The position numbers and the translations under genes are program-made. The notes below the pieces were generated by a model. It was given only the letters and a program-made list of their open reading frames with translations. It was not told the origin of the DNA and made no database searches. From the NCBI RefSeq assembly GCF_021390935.1, contig NZ_JAJPUI010000008.1:1-64000 (forward strand): a stretch of 64,000 nt of DNA, in the 5' to 3' direction. Shown one piece after another: positions 1 through 8,926 of the stretch (the first letter of the stretch is position 1; the number at the start of each line of letters is the position of its first letter). Source of the DNA: Streptomyces sp. CC228A. Lineage in GTDB: Bacteria > Actinomycetota > Actinomycetes > Streptomycetales > Streptomycetaceae.

Positions 1-51
1 GTGCTTCCCACCCGGTGAGGCCCTGCCGGGTCGCGCTTCCCGCCGGCGGCC

Positions 52-996
52 TCAGGGCCGGGGCACCCGCGTCGGCTCGTCCGGGACGATCGTGGTTCCC
101 GGGCTCCTCGGGGACAGCCCGTGCAGCACCGCGTGCGGCACCCGCCCGTCCAGTACCTGGGCCCGGTCCACGCCCGCCAGGACGGCCCGCAGGCAGCCCT
201 CCATCTTCGGCGCCATGCCGCTCGCGAGCCCCGGCAGCAGCCCGCTCAGCTCGGTGGCCGTCAACCGCCCGACGACCTCGGTGCTGCGCGGCCAGTCCGC
301 GTACAGCCCCTCGACGTCGGTGAGCACCAGCAGCCGGGCCGCGCCGAGCGACGCCGCCAGGGCCGACGCCGCGAGGTCGGCGTTGACGTTGTACACCTGC
401 CCGTCCCTTCCGCGAGCGATGGGGGAGACGACCGGGATCCGGCCCTCGTGCAGCAGCGCCCGCACGGCGTCCGGGGCCACCGCCACGACCTCGCCCACCA
501 GGCCGATGTCCACGCACCGCCCGTCCACGACGGGTCGGCGGCGCACGGCGGTCAGCGTGTGCGCGTCCTCGCCCGACAGACCGACGGCGAAGGGGCCGTG
601 GGCGTTGATCGCGCCGACCAGATCCCGCTGGATGCGGCCGGTGAGCACCATCCGGACGACGTCCATGGTCTCCGCGGTCGTGACCCGCAGGCCGGCCTCG
701 AAACGCGACGCGAGTCCCAGCCGGTCGAGCATGGCACTGATCTGCGGGCCGCCGCCGTGCACCACGACCGGCAGCAGACCGGCGTGCCGCAGCTCCACCA
801 CATCGCGGGCGAACGCCTCCAGAAGCGCCTCGTCCACCATCGCGTTGCCGCCGAACTTCACGACGACCGTGCGGCCCCGGAGCCCCTCCTGCCAGGACGG
901 TGCGCCGGCCGGCCGGCCGCCTTCGTCGGACGGTCGCGCTGCGGTACGCGCGGGCGCGCCCGCCCCTCTCGCTCCCCGGGCGGTCGCCGCGTTCAC
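52..996 (-). CDS. argB: Acetylglutamate kinase ArgB
   Basis: Phosphorylates N-acetylglutamate, the second step of arginine synthesis, in the cytoplasm. The amino-acid kinase fold is complete: VVKFGGNAM near residue 47, VVHGGGPQIS, the GLRVTT loop, YNVNADLAA, VLTDVEGLYADWP and the C-terminal GMAPKMEGC segment. About 40 residues of Ala/Gly/Arg-rich sequence precede the kinase core and look unlike the usual ArgB N terminus. The ATG overlaps the stop of the upstream argC remnant (ATGA), so it is probably translationally coupled to it. argJ, which normally lies between argC and argB in streptomycetes, is absent. Only 51 bases follow the stop, so I cannot say whether argD comes next. Confidence 0.93.
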   Translation of the reverse strand: MNAATARGARGAGAPARTAARPSDEGGRPAGAPSWQEGLRGRTVVVKFGGNAMVDEALLEAFARDVVELRHAGLLPVVVHGGGPQISAMLDRLGLASRFEAGLRVTTAETMDVVRMVLTGRIQRDLVGAINAHGPFAVGLSGEDAHTLTAVRRRPVVDGRCVDIGLVGEVVAVAPDAVRALLHEGRIPVVSPIARGRDGQVYNVNADLAASALAASLGAARLLVLTDVEGLYADWPRSTEVVGRLTATELSGLLPGLASGMAPKMEGCLRAVLAGVDRAQVLDGRVPHAVLHGLSPRSPGTTIVPDEPTRVPRP

Positions 997-1658
997 CGAG
1001 CCCCTCCGATCACGGGCAGGGCCAGGTGCTCGGGCAGCCCGAGGGCGACGTTCCTGCGCTGCGCCGCGCCACCCGCCGTGCCCTTCGTCACGTCGTCGCG
1101 TGCGCTCACCCGGATCAGGCGGCGGGAGCCGGGGGCGACGGCGACCCGCATCCGGACCGAGTCGGAGCGCAGCACCGCGGCCGCGGACGGCCGCATGCCG
1201 GGAGGCGGCAGCCTCATGAACGGCTCGTCGGCGTGGGCGGCTGCGAAGACCGCCCGCGCCTCCGCTGCGCCGGGCAGCACGGACGGCCCGTACGGCCGGG
1301 CGCCGGGGCGCTCCGCCCCGGAGAACCGCTTCCCGTCGGCAGGGTCGCGCGGGTGGAAGTCGGCCGCGCGGTCCCCGACCGGTGCCCCGGCCTCCCCTGC
1401 GCGGCCCGGAGCAGCCGTGTGGCTGTGCGGCAGCGGGAGGATGCCCCGGTTGCGCCCGCGGAGCGCGTCGGCTGCGGCCACGCCCGGTACGCGGTCGGCC
1501 GGGCGGGCCGGTTGGGGGCGCACCGCGCCGAGTGTCCGGCCGGCACCGCTGCGGGCAGTGGCGGCGTTGCCCTCCACCTCCGGATGCGAGGCGAGCAGAC
1601 GCAGGACCTCTTGGCCGGCGCAGCCGCCGGCTCCGTCGACCGTGACCCGTGGGCCCAT
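993..1658 (-). pseudogene. argC: N-acetyl-gamma-glutamyl-phosphate reductase, internally deleted (argC remnant)
   Basis: The first half resembles the ArgC N terminus (GAGGCAGQEVLRLLASHPEVE, then LPHSHTA and a PYGPSVLPGA segment). The last half resembles the ArgC C terminus (DEPFMRLPPPG, VTKGTAGGAAQ, NVALGLPEHLALPVIG). The roughly 120 residues in between, which carry the catalytic cysteine (GCYPT motif) and the dimer region, are missing without loss of frame. At 221 residues it is about two thirds of the family length. It cannot be a working reductase but still reads into argB through an ATGA overlap, so it may persist as a translated leader. What is seen is the deletion; the leader role is inference. 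Confidence 0.75.
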
Positions 1659-1696
1659 GTCTTCCTTCTCCTGTCAGGGGGTGTCGTGACCGGTGC

Positions 1697-1995
1697 TGTC
1701 AGGCGCGGAGCGGGAGCCCGCCGAGCAGCAGCCTGCGCAGCACCGTCGGTCGTGACCACCACGCCGCTGCGCGCGGCCCAGCGGAGGGCCATGGCGTGCT
1801 CCTCGGCGGTGAGGTCGGGCACGGCGTCGGCGACGACGAACGGCTGGAGGCCGTTCATGCAGGCGTCCGCCGCGGTGAGCAGGACGCCCAGGTGGGTGTG
1901 GACACCGCAGACGACCAGCTGGTCGCGGCCCTGCTCGCGCAGCAGCCTGGAGAGGCCGCCGCGGAGGAGGCCGCCGGGGCGCTGACGGGACTTCG
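1697..1995 (-). pseudogene. Isochorismatase-family fragment (PhzD/EntB-like C-terminal half)
   Basis: In one minus-strand frame about 95 residues match the C-terminal half of isochorismatase-family hydrolases: LREQGRDQLVVCGVHTHLG carries the conserved cysteine-loop sequence, followed by TAADACMNGLQPFVVADAV and a WAARSGVVVTT end. The N-terminal half with the catalytic Asp and Lys is not recognisable upstream. The same frame stays open on both sides, but those residues look like out-of-frame GC-rich translation. Isochorismatases supply 2,3-dihydro-2,3-dihydroxybenzoate for siderophores or phenazines; this copy is a scar. Nothing further is recognisable between 1996 and 2303. Confidence 0.6.
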
Positions 1996-2303
1996 CGTAC
2001 TCACCCTGCCGGGCGTCAGGGCGGCTGCCGCCCCGTACCCCCGCCTGGAACACCAGGGCCCGTCGCGCGGCGGCGCCGGCCGCCACGGGCCTGCCGGTCG
2101 CGCATCCGTGCAGCGGGGCGGCCTGCCGCCGCACACCTGCCGGCATCGGACGCGGGACGGTCGTCCCGGCCGGTCGGGGGACCGCTTGCCCTGCCGGACA
2201 GCGACGGTGAGGGCCGCGACGCGCGCACCGGGGACGGCGCTCCGCCGGCCGTGTCCCCTGCAGGCTCCCCGAGGTCGCGGGTGGACGAGCGGGGCCTCGG
2301 GCG

Positions 2304-3020
2304 TCAGGTCCGCGGGTGCGGCGGGGTGTGGTGGGGGCAGGAGCACGGCCCGGTGAGGAGCTGCCGGATGCGCCGGCCCGCCTCGGCGGCGTCGCGTGCG
2401 GGAGCAGGGAACGGCAGGCGAAGGTCGCGGTGGCCGCTGACGTACAGGCAGCGCACTGTGACCGAGCGGCTGTCCAGCGCGTACGGCACGACCCGGATGA
2501 CGCCGTCGGGGAGCCGGGGCTCGGCGAGGTGCAGCAGATCCGCCGTCAACTCCGCGTGTGCGTCGACCAGATGGGTCAGCATCGCGGCCTCCTCGGCGGC
2601 GAGGGGGTCGGCCTGAGCGCGGGCGAACGCGTGCAGACCCACCACCTGCGCTCCCGCCGCGGTGTCCAGCCGGACATGCGTGACCGCCAGACGCAGCCCG
2701 TCGTCGGCCGCCGAGCTGAGCCGTCCAGTGAGCGTCGCCCTCGCTCGCACGCGGTCGCGGACCGCGGTGGGGGCGATGTCGGTGAACTCCAGCACGGCGG
2801 TGGGGCCGCGCCCGGGCGCCCCGGCGACCTGCCGGGACAGCGGGCTGTCGGGCTGCGGGTGGAGGGTGATGCCGCCGTCGGTGCCGACGGAGTGCAGGCC
2901 GAACAGGTCGTAGTCCTGGCCGGCGGTCGTCAGGGACAGCGAGACCGCACGGGCCAGGACGGTACGGACGAGCTCCGCCGCGGTCGGTCCGGCGTGGGTG
3001 CCGATGGGGTGAGTGATCAA
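2304..3020 (-). CDS. DUF2470 domain protein, iron-box controlled
   Basis: A 238-residue protein with the DUF2470 (HugZ C-terminal-like) fold found in haem-iron utilisation proteins. Recognisable parts are the N-terminal helix with PTAAELVRTVLA, the VLEFTDIAPTAVRDRVRARATLTG segment in the middle, and the DPLAAEEAAMLTHLVDAH helix. I chose the TTG at 3020 because GGGAG sits 5 bases upstream and the family homology starts there; the same frame is open much further but is not protein-like. An iron box lies about 70 bp upstream. It is a paralogue of the next upstream gene. The sequence supports iron-dependent repression; the biochemical role (haem or flavin binding) is known only for the family. 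Confidence 0.8.
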   Translation of the reverse strand: MITHPIGTHAGPTAAELVRTVLARAVSLSLTTAGQDYDLFGLHSVGTDGGITLHPQPDSPLSRQVAGAPGRGPTAVLEFTDIAPTAVRDRVRARATLTGRLSSAADDGLRLAVTHVRLDTAAGAQVVGLHAFARAQADPLAAEEAAMLTHLVDAHAELTADLLHLAEPRLPDGVIRVVPYALDSRSVTVRCLYVSGHRDLRLPFPAPARDAAEAGRRIRQLLTGPCSCPHHTPPHPRT

Positions 3021-3087
3021 CGGGACTCCCTGTCGGAGGTGAATCGATGGGGCCCTCGATCCGCCGGAGCGACCGCGCTCCCCAACT

Positions 3088-3106
3088 GAGGTAAGCCTAA
3101 CCTTAG
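3088..3106 (-). promoter_or_regulatory. Iron box (DmdR/IdeR operator)
   Basis: Read on the minus strand the site is CTAAGGTTAGGCTTACCTC, close to the actinobacterial DtxR-family consensus TTAGGTTAGGCTCACCTAA. It lies 68 bp upstream of the TTG start of the DUF2470 gene. Nothing else is recognisable in the rest of the 593-base gap up to 3613, which is GC-rich and non-coding in appearance. Confidence 0.8.
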
Positions 3107-3613
3107 TTTGCGTGCGGGGTGGTGCTGAGGCACGCGGGAGAAACATGGCGCACCTCACATGTCCGGCGGTCGGCCGTCCTGCCGCACGTGCCCGGGCCCG
3201 CTTCGGCTGCCGCGCAGGTCGCGGTGGTCGTTCGGGCTCGCGGTGCCGAACGGCCCGGCCTGCGGCCCGCGGTCGCGGCGTGCGCGTCGGGTGGAGCCCG
3301 GGGTGTGGCGCAGGGTGCCGGTGCGGGGCGCCACCGCCGTCGCGCGGCCGGCGTACGGCGGCAGCGGTGGCGTCGGGAGCGGGCGGCAGATGAGGGCCGG
3401 TCACTCCCCGGCAGGGCGACGCCCCGCGGGGTGTCCGGCTCCGGGCCGCCTCCGCGGGGCGGGCCCCTCGGCCGTCGCGGCTCGGGTGTCGAGGTCCCGC
3501 CATTCCGTCGGCGCGCAGACTGGGCGGCGGGCGCGGGTGGGAGACCGGGCTGCCGTGGCGGCCGGGCGTCGGGTGGTCCGCGGGGCGGGCGGTCGGACGG
3601 CCCTGAGGGGTGG

Positions 3614-4318
3614 TCAGGAGGCCAGGTGGGAGTGGGAGGCCCGGCGTGCCGCGGTCAGGAGGGCGTGGATGCGGGGGCCGACGTGGTCGACATCCGTCAC
3701 GGGGGAGGGGAACGGCAGCCGTACGTCCTGCTGGGTGCCGGTGTGTTCGAGACGCAGGGTGATGCCGTACCGGTCGATCGCGAGGGGAAGGGCGCGTACG
3801 AGGTCGCGTTTGGCGGCGGGGTCGGCGAGCCGGAGCAGGAGGGTGACCAGATCGGGATGGTCGGCGACCAGGTGGTGCAGCATGGCCGCCTCGCAGCCGG
3901 CGAGGGGATCGGTCTCCGCCGCCTCCAGGTGGGCCAGGGGCACGTACGTGCGGCCCTCGGCGTCCTCGATGACCGCCTGGCCCAGGTGCATGCAGGTGCT
4001 CTCGGTGGTCTCGGCGCTGTAGGGGGCGGCCACGAGGCCCGTGAGCGTGACGCGGGCGCGCAGGCGGTCGCGTACGGGAGTCGGTGCGATGTCGGTGAGT
4101 TCGACGCGGATCGGGATGCGGGGCGTCCCGTCGCCGGAGCCGAAGTCGTCGGTGAGCTCGTGGAGGTGGATGCGGCCCATCGGGCCCGCGCCGTCGAGGC
4201 TGTGCACCTCGTGGCGGTGGCCGTCGGCCACGACGGTCATGGAGTGGGCCACCGTGATGATCGACCGCATCCTCTCGGCGGCGGTCGGCCGCGTGGCGCG
4301 GGCAGTGCGGAGGCGCAT
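3614..4318 (-). CDS. DUF2470 domain protein, iron-box controlled (paralogue)
   Basis: A 234-residue DUF2470 protein, same order of motifs as the gene at 2304: PTAAERMRSIITVAHSM at the start, a VELTDIAPTPVRDRLRARVTLTG block in the centre, and DPLAGCEAAMLHHLVADHPDL towards the end. The ATG at 4318 is 39 bp from an iron box. The two copies lie in tandem in the same direction, each with its own operator and 593 bp apart, which indicates an old duplication with separate promoters. Likely derepressed under iron starvation. The family is linked to haem degradation and flavin/haem binding; no enzyme partner is next door. Confidence 0.82.
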   Translation of the reverse strand: MRLRTARATRPTAAERMRSIITVAHSMTVVADGHRHEVHSLDGAGPMGRIHLHELTDDFGSGDGTPRIPIRVELTDIAPTPVRDRLRARVTLTGLVAAPYSAETTESTCMHLGQAVIEDAEGRTYVPLAHLEAAETDPLAGCEAAMLHHLVADHPDLVTLLLRLADPAAKRDLVRALPLAIDRYGITLRLEHTGTQQDVRLPFPSPVTDVDHVGPRIHALLTAARRASHSHLAS

Positions 4319-4356
4319 GGGTGCTCCAGGGGGGCGTCATGAAGATCCGATGTAAC

Positions 4357-4375
4357 TTAGGCAAGCCTAACCTTA
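4357..4375 (-). promoter_or_regulatory. Iron box (DmdR/IdeR operator)
   Basis: On the minus strand the 19 bases read TAAGGTTAGGCTTGCCTAA, matching the TTAGGTTAGGCTnnCCTAA consensus at almost every position. It is 38 bp upstream of the ATG of the DUF2470 gene at 3614-4318. This is the stronger of the two iron boxes here. Confidence 0.85.
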
Positions 4376-4847
4376 CTCTCGTGGTGGTGGAAGGAGGTGG
4401 CGATCAGCGCCAGGGGCTCGCGGGTGGTCGCCTTCATCCGCCGCCCCGAGGGCGGCCGCATCGCCGTCTTCGTCCCGGCGGGCAGGTCGGGTGCGGCCCC
4501 GGTGGCCGTTGCGCACCGGAGGTCCGCTCGTCCTGCCTGGAAGGCCGTGTCCTGCGGAGTGCCGGAGGTCTGCGGGCAAGGGCTGTGATCACGAGCAAGG
4601 CGGGGGCCGGTCCGCAAACGAGCGGGCCGAGGAGCCCGGCGGCGGCAGGCGGTTCCTGCATGTCGCGACGCCGGTGCTCATGGGAGCGATGACCAGGTAC
4701 TCTGCGTTGCTCTCCTCGACCAGCCCTACCGGGAAGGCGCTGGGGACCGACTGGGCCGACGCGGCCATCGCCTCCCGGGCACGGGTGGACGCCTGACACG
4801 CCAGGACCTCCCTGCGGGACCGGGAGCGGCTGCCATCGGGGGCGGAC
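4376..4847 (+). other. Gene-free stretch
   Basis: About 470 bases between the iron box and the GNAT gene. Short open frames exist on both strands but none has a family match, a convincing ribosome binding site or consistent codon position bias. A 40-residue plus-strand stretch near 4660-4796 (ending ADAAIASRARVDA) looks mildly protein-like and may be a gene remnant. Confidence 0.4.
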
Positions 4848-5441
4848 TCAGCGCCGCGTCTCGCCGCCCGGAGGCGGCGCGGCCGACGGCTGCCACTCTC
4901 GTCTGAGCAGCCCGAACACCCACGAGTCGGACACTTCGCCGTTCACCACGCAGTCTTCCCGCAACGTCCCTTCGCGCAAGAATCCGATCTTCTCCAGCAC
5001 CCGGGCGGATGCCACGTTGCGCGTATCCGTCTCGGCCTGAACCCGGTTCAGGTCCAGCGTGTCGAACGCCCACTGCAGCAGGGCGTGCGCGGCCTCCGTC
5101 GCATAGCCGTGGCCCCACATCGGAGCGTCGAGGCAGTAGCCGAGCGACGCGCTGCGGTAGTCGGGGTTCCAACCGGTCAGACCGCACCAGCCGACAAAGG
5201 CCCCGTCAGAGGCCCGGTCGATGGCCACCCGTGCCCCAGTGCCTTCGTCGGCGACCCTCCGGCAGACCGCGATGAAGCGATCCGCACGGGCACGGTCGGT
5301 CCACGGAGGGGAGTCCCAATAGCGCATCACGTGGGCGCTGCTGTGCAGCGCGTAGAGATGGTCCGCGTCGGCGGTGGCGAAGGGCCGCAGCCGCAGGCGA
5401 GCGGTGTGCAGTGCGGGGGTGGCCAAAGTCATGCGCACCAT
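4848..5441 (-). CDS. GNAT-family N-acetyltransferase (RimJ/RimL type)
   Basis: A 197-residue acetyltransferase of the RimJ/RimL/Acetyltransf_3 type, expected to transfer acetyl from acetyl-CoA to an N-terminal or small-molecule amine. It begins with TARLRLRPFATAD; the acetyl-CoA loop is seen as LDAPMWGHGYATEAAHALLQWAF, and the C-terminal core has NVASARVLEKIGF followed by LREDCVVNGEVSDSW. The ATG at 5441 has AGGA six bases upstream; a second ATG three codons on is an alternative. It stands alone, with no operon partners, so the substrate is open. Confidence 0.88.
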   Translation of the reverse strand: MVRMTLATPALHTARLRLRPFATADADHLYALHSSAHVMRYWDSPPWTDRARADRFIAVCRRVADEGTGARVAIDRASDGAFVGWCGLTGWNPDYRSASLGYCLDAPMWGHGYATEAAHALLQWAFDTLDLNRVQAETDTRNVASARVLEKIGFLREGTLREDCVVNGEVSDSWVFGLLRREWQPSAAPPPGGETRR

Positions 5442-5827
5442 CTTGTGTCCTCATGGGAGCGCTGGAAACCGAATATCCGGTCCCCGTGCGGTGCGGTCCC
5501 CACGCGGCCACGCCCCCGGCAGCCGATGCACTTCCATCCTCCTCAGCTCACCGGCGCCAGACGAAGGGTGAGGCCGACGCGTATCACCGTGCGACCCGGT
5601 GACAGCGCGGAACCCGGGGTGGGGGAGCGGGCTGGTGGAGGCCTTTCACGGCGCCGGCGGATACGGGGCGACCCGCGCCCCGGTGTCGGGCCGCGGCGCG
5701 ATGGCCGGTCAGCGCGCGCGAGCCCGGCGCCCACTGCCCGCAGCGCCGCGCACCGGCCACGGCTGCGGTGTCAGTGTGCTCGGTTATCCTTCCCGCCACC
5801 GCACACCGACTGTAGGGACCACCAGAG
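5442..5827 (+). other. Intergenic region upstream of the DUF4246 gene
   Basis: A 386-base divergent gap between the GNAT and DUF4246 genes, so it should hold both promoters. The last 60 bases are relatively AT-rich and contain TGTAGGGA shortly before the TTG start at 5828, a possible -10 region. I see no RNA gene or conserved open frame. Confidence 0.4.
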
Positions 5828-7336
5828 TTGAACGACCTGTCGCCGTTTCCGCTGCCCTTCCACACGTCCCGTTCCCTACGGCTCGCGCCCCCGCGCACGC
5901 TGCGGGAACTGGAGATGATGCAGTGCAGCGCGCACATCCGGGCGAAGCCCGGGTGGTTCGGCAAGATGCACGACGCGGGCATCACCGCCCAGTGGACGCG
6001 GGAAGCGGCCGCCCAGGGCCTCACCGAGGCGCAGGTCCGCTACGTGCTCGCCGAACTGGAGCACTACGCCGCGCTGCGGGACGCACGGACCGGAGCCGAG
6101 GTGTCCGCCGTCGACGGGGTGTGGCAGTCGGACACGCTGGTCGACGAGGAGCTCAGGAACCGGCTGCGTCAGGCTGCCCGGGTCCTGGAAGAGGTCCCCG
6201 AAGCGGAGAACGACTGGCATCCGGGATCCGGTGGTCAGGTGCTGGACCTGGTGCATCCTTCCCTGTTCTGCCTGGTGAGGGAGGCGAGCGGAGGGCCCGA
6301 GCGGGCGTGGGAGAACCCGACGCACCAGTACACGAAGTACGAGTTCTCCGAGAGGTTCCAGTGGTTGCCGACGGATGTCGACGTCAGTGACGACGGTGAT
6401 GTCACGTTCCGTTCGTACGTGAACAACGTCCACCCTGAGAAGCATCGGGACCTGGCCTCCGTCCTGCCGGACCTGTTCGCCCGCATACGTCCGCTGCTGG
6501 AGAACGTGCTCACCGATCTGCGCCATCCCCGCCCCCTGCGGATCGAGGCCGATCCCTACGGCTGGTACGACTCGGAGCCGACGTATCCGGACGCGTCCGC
6601 CCACGAGGACGCCGCGGCCCACGCGGAGGCCGTCCGCGCATGGGCGGTCGCTCAGGACGCGTGGCGGGAGAACCGCCGCCCGACCGCCCCGGACGCCCCG
6701 GCCTTCACCGCTCCCGAGGTGCCCGACGCGTCCGCCCGGGTCGACCTGCGCGGGCGCCGCCTCCAGGTCATCGTCAAGCTCGCCACCATTCACCTGACCC
6801 CGGAGGCGCCCGAGTACCCGGGCGGGTCCTGGCATGTCGAGGGGATGCTGAACGAGCGGATCGTCTCGACCGGCCTCTACTACTGGGACAGCGAGAACGT
6901 CACCGAGAGCCGGCTGGCCTTCCGGGCGGCCCTCGACGACCCGGACTACCAGCAGAACGACGACAACGGCATGCGGGAGGTCTACGGCCTGGAGGACGAG
7001 GACGCGCTGAACCAGGTGCTGGGCTCCGCGGCGACGCCGGCGGGTCGCTGCCTGGCGTTCCCGAACATGCTGCAGCACCGCGTCAGCCCGTTCCGGCTCG
7101 CTGACCCGACCCGGCCGGGGCACCGCAAGATCCTCGCGTTCTTCCTGGTCGATCCGTCGGTGCGGATCGTCTCGACCTCCGACGTGCCGCCGCAGCAGCC
7201 GTGGTCCGACACCTCGACCATGACGCTGGAGCAGGCCAAGGAGTACCGCGAACAACTCATGCTGGAACGCAAGTTCTTCGTCGACGAGCACAACGAGGAG
7301 CTCTACGAGCGGGAGTTCTCCCTCTGCGAGCACTGA
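5828..7336 (+). CDS. DUF4246 domain protein (possible Fe(II)/2-oxoglutarate oxygenase-like)
   Basis: A 502-residue protein matching DUF4246, a family best known from fungi. Diagnostic stretches are NDWHPGSGGQVLDLVHPSLF near residue 140, YEFSERFQWLPTDV, SYVNNVHP, and KLATIHLTPEAPEYPGGSWHVEG near 320. The C-terminal half has a WHVEG histidine with an acidic residue two positions on, and a later MLQHRVSPF followed by GHRKILAFFLVDP, which resembles the metal and 2-oxoglutarate ligands of double-stranded beta-helix oxygenases. That reading is inference. The start is TTG; no strong Shine-Dalgarno is present. It is a single gene with no operon partner. Confidence 0.82.
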   Translation: MNDLSPFPLPFHTSRSLRLAPPRTLRELEMMQCSAHIRAKPGWFGKMHDAGITAQWTREAAAQGLTEAQVRYVLAELEHYAALRDARTGAEVSAVDGVWQSDTLVDEELRNRLRQAARVLEEVPEAENDWHPGSGGQVLDLVHPSLFCLVREASGGPERAWENPTHQYTKYEFSERFQWLPTDVDVSDDGDVTFRSYVNNVHPEKHRDLASVLPDLFARIRPLLENVLTDLRHPRPLRIEADPYGWYDSEPTYPDASAHEDAAAHAEAVRAWAVAQDAWRENRRPTAPDAPAFTAPEVPDASARVDLRGRRLQVIVKLATIHLTPEAPEYPGGSWHVEGMLNERIVSTGLYYWDSENVTESRLAFRAALDDPDYQQNDDNGMREVYGLEDEDALNQVLGSAATPAGRCLAFPNMLQHRVSPFRLADPTRPGHRKILAFFLVDPSVRIVSTSDVPPQQPWSDTSTMTLEQAKEYREQLMLERKFFVDEHNEELYEREFSLCEH

Positions 7337-7430
7337 CCTCACCGGCCCTGCGTGCGTGTCCGCGCGCGTGCGGGGCGGGCGGCAGGCCGCCGGCCCCGCG
7401 ACAGCGCCGGCCCGGCGGCCTGCCTCTGAC

Positions 7431-7895
7431 CGTGGCCGGGGCTCGGGCTGGGTGACCGTGGCCGGGTTGACCTGCTACCAGCCGGGAAGCGGTCGAGGAT
7501 GTTGTACTCGGTCCGCGAGCACCGGGGCCGCAAGGGGCGAGCCGCAGGGCCTCGGCTGGCGCGACCTGCGCGACCTGCGCGACCTGCCGGTCAGAGCACG
7601 TATCCAGCTCGGCGGCCTGATCGTGCTCGTGCGGGACAACCTGCGCATGCCCCTGATCGAACCGATGCGCGAGTCCATCGCCGACCACGCGGACTGGCTC
7701 ACCGTCTTCCGGCTTCCGAGTCACTCACCGGACCTGAACCCGCACGAGGGCGTCCGGTCGCCGGTCACGTGCGACATCGGCAGCCCCGCCGCAGCCGACC
7801 TCGGCCAGATCACCCGGGCCGTCCAGCGCAGGCTCCAGCAGATCCGGTACCGCCCGGCCCCGGTCGACGGGTGCCTGGCCGGCGCCGGCCGTCAC
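7431..7895 (+). pseudogene. IS630-family transposase fragment, frameshifted
   Basis: The C-terminal catalytic part of an IS630-type DDE transposase. RGSGWVTVAGLTCY, RDLPVRARIQLGGLIVLV and SHSPDLNPHEGV align with the better copy at 29395-30272. The segment SVREHRGRKG lies in another frame between 7499 and 7530, so there are at least two compensating shifts, and the WDN aspartate motif has become RDN. A short triplication (gcgacctgc repeated) sits at 7559-7586. No terminal repeats are visible. It is a dead relic abutting the next gene. Confidence 0.7.
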
Positions 7896-7911
7896 AGACG
7901 GCTGACCGGCC

Positions 7912-8667
7912 TCACGCATCCGAGTTCAGCAGCTTCTCCGAGTACGCGCCCAGCAAGTCGTCCTCGTCGTCGGGGAGCCCCAGCATCCGGGCCGCGGCGG
8001 GGAAGTCCCAGTCGATGGCCCGCTCCCGGACGTCGACACGGCCGAACGCGTTGTCGCGCTCGAAGTCGACAAGAAGGCCGCCGACGTACGACGCCGCCCG
8101 TGCGGAGTAGTCGTTGTGGCCGAAGTAGAAGGTGCCGGGGCACCGGATGCCCTCCAGCGCCAAGACCTCACCTGCGGTGGCACCGTCGGCGCACTCGATC
8201 TCCCGCCCGGCGGCCACGGAGTAGCCCGGCCTGCCCACCAGCGCCCCGGTGACCGACAGCTTGCCCAGGACGAACAGCACCCCCTGCTCCTCCAGTACCA
8301 GGTCCCCGTCGACGTGCACGTCGGCTGCGACCACATGAACCGCGTTCCCCGGCACCACTATGCGTCCGGCGAGTTCGTGCCGGTCCGCCGACGGATACGC
8401 CTCCACCAAGACCCGCAGCGCGGCCCACCGGTACTGGTCGGGACCGTCGAGCCAGTCCCACGAGGCTCCGGTGTCCAACTGGCCGGGCGGCTGCCGCATT
8501 CTCCGATCGAGTTCGTCGACCGTGACGCCGTACTCAGCGGCGTCCCGGATGAACAGTGCGTCACCGATCAGTGCTGCCCTGACCCGGGCGTACGCGTCCT
8601 TGACCTGCTGTGCTGCGAGAGGGAAGGCGGCCGACGGCCAGGGAAGGGCGTGCGAGGAGCTGACCAT
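7912..8667 (-). CDS. Conserved hypothetical protein with beta-rich (polymer-forming-like) core
   Basis: A 251-residue soluble protein with no signal peptide or membrane span. The N-terminal 90 residues look helical; residues about 100-160 alternate short beta strands and turns (IVVPGNAVHVVAADVHVDG, LVLEEQGVLFVLGKLSVTG), the pattern of right-handed beta-helix or bactofilin-like proteins. The C terminus is acidic (LPDDEDDLLGAYSEKLL). I do not recognise a named family. The ATG at 8667 is six bases downstream of a TAGGAT hexamer, suggesting a leaderless transcript. The neighbouring IS630 scar starts just past its stop codon. Confidence 0.72.
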   Translation of the reverse strand: MVSSSHALPWPSAAFPLAAQQVKDAYARVRAALIGDALFIRDAAEYGVTVDELDRRMRQPPGQLDTGASWDWLDGPDQYRWAALRVLVEAYPSADRHELAGRIVVPGNAVHVVAADVHVDGDLVLEEQGVLFVLGKLSVTGALVGRPGYSVAAGREIECADGATAGEVLALEGIRCPGTFYFGHNDYSARAASYVGGLLVDFERDNAFGRVDVRERAIDWDFPAAARMLGLPDDEDDLLGAYSEKLLNSDA

Positions 8668-8673
8668 CTGCTG

Positions 8674-8679
8674 ATCCTA
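8674..8679 (-). promoter_or_regulatory. Candidate -10 hexamer for a leaderless transcript
   Basis: TAGGAT on the minus strand, six bases before the ATG of the gene at 7912-8667. It matches the streptomycete -10 consensus TAGNNT, and the spacing would place the transcription start at or next to the start codon. The rest of the 247 bases to the terminator at 8927 holds nothing recognisable. Confidence 0.45.
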
Positions 8680-8926
8680 TCGATGCAGAGTGGCGAAACC
8701 ATCGGGAGAACCACGCAGTCCGCACCATCGCAGTCCAGCGCCGATGATGCCATCCGCTTCTCGGGGCGCTACGGCCCTGCGCCGAGCGAGGTGCGATCAC
8801 CCCGACCTCACCGGCGTCACCCGATCAATGCCACGCTGAAGACGCTCCATGTCCGAGTCCGACTCCAGCGGCCACCACAACCCGGTCCACCGCGACGGCG
8901 CCGCCTGACCGGCAACCGGCAACCGG

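Noticed and set aside
1697..4375. Siderophore or phenazine biosynthetic cluster
   Set aside because: Only an isochorismatase fragment and iron-regulated DUF2470 genes exist; no synthetase, ligase or transporter genes.
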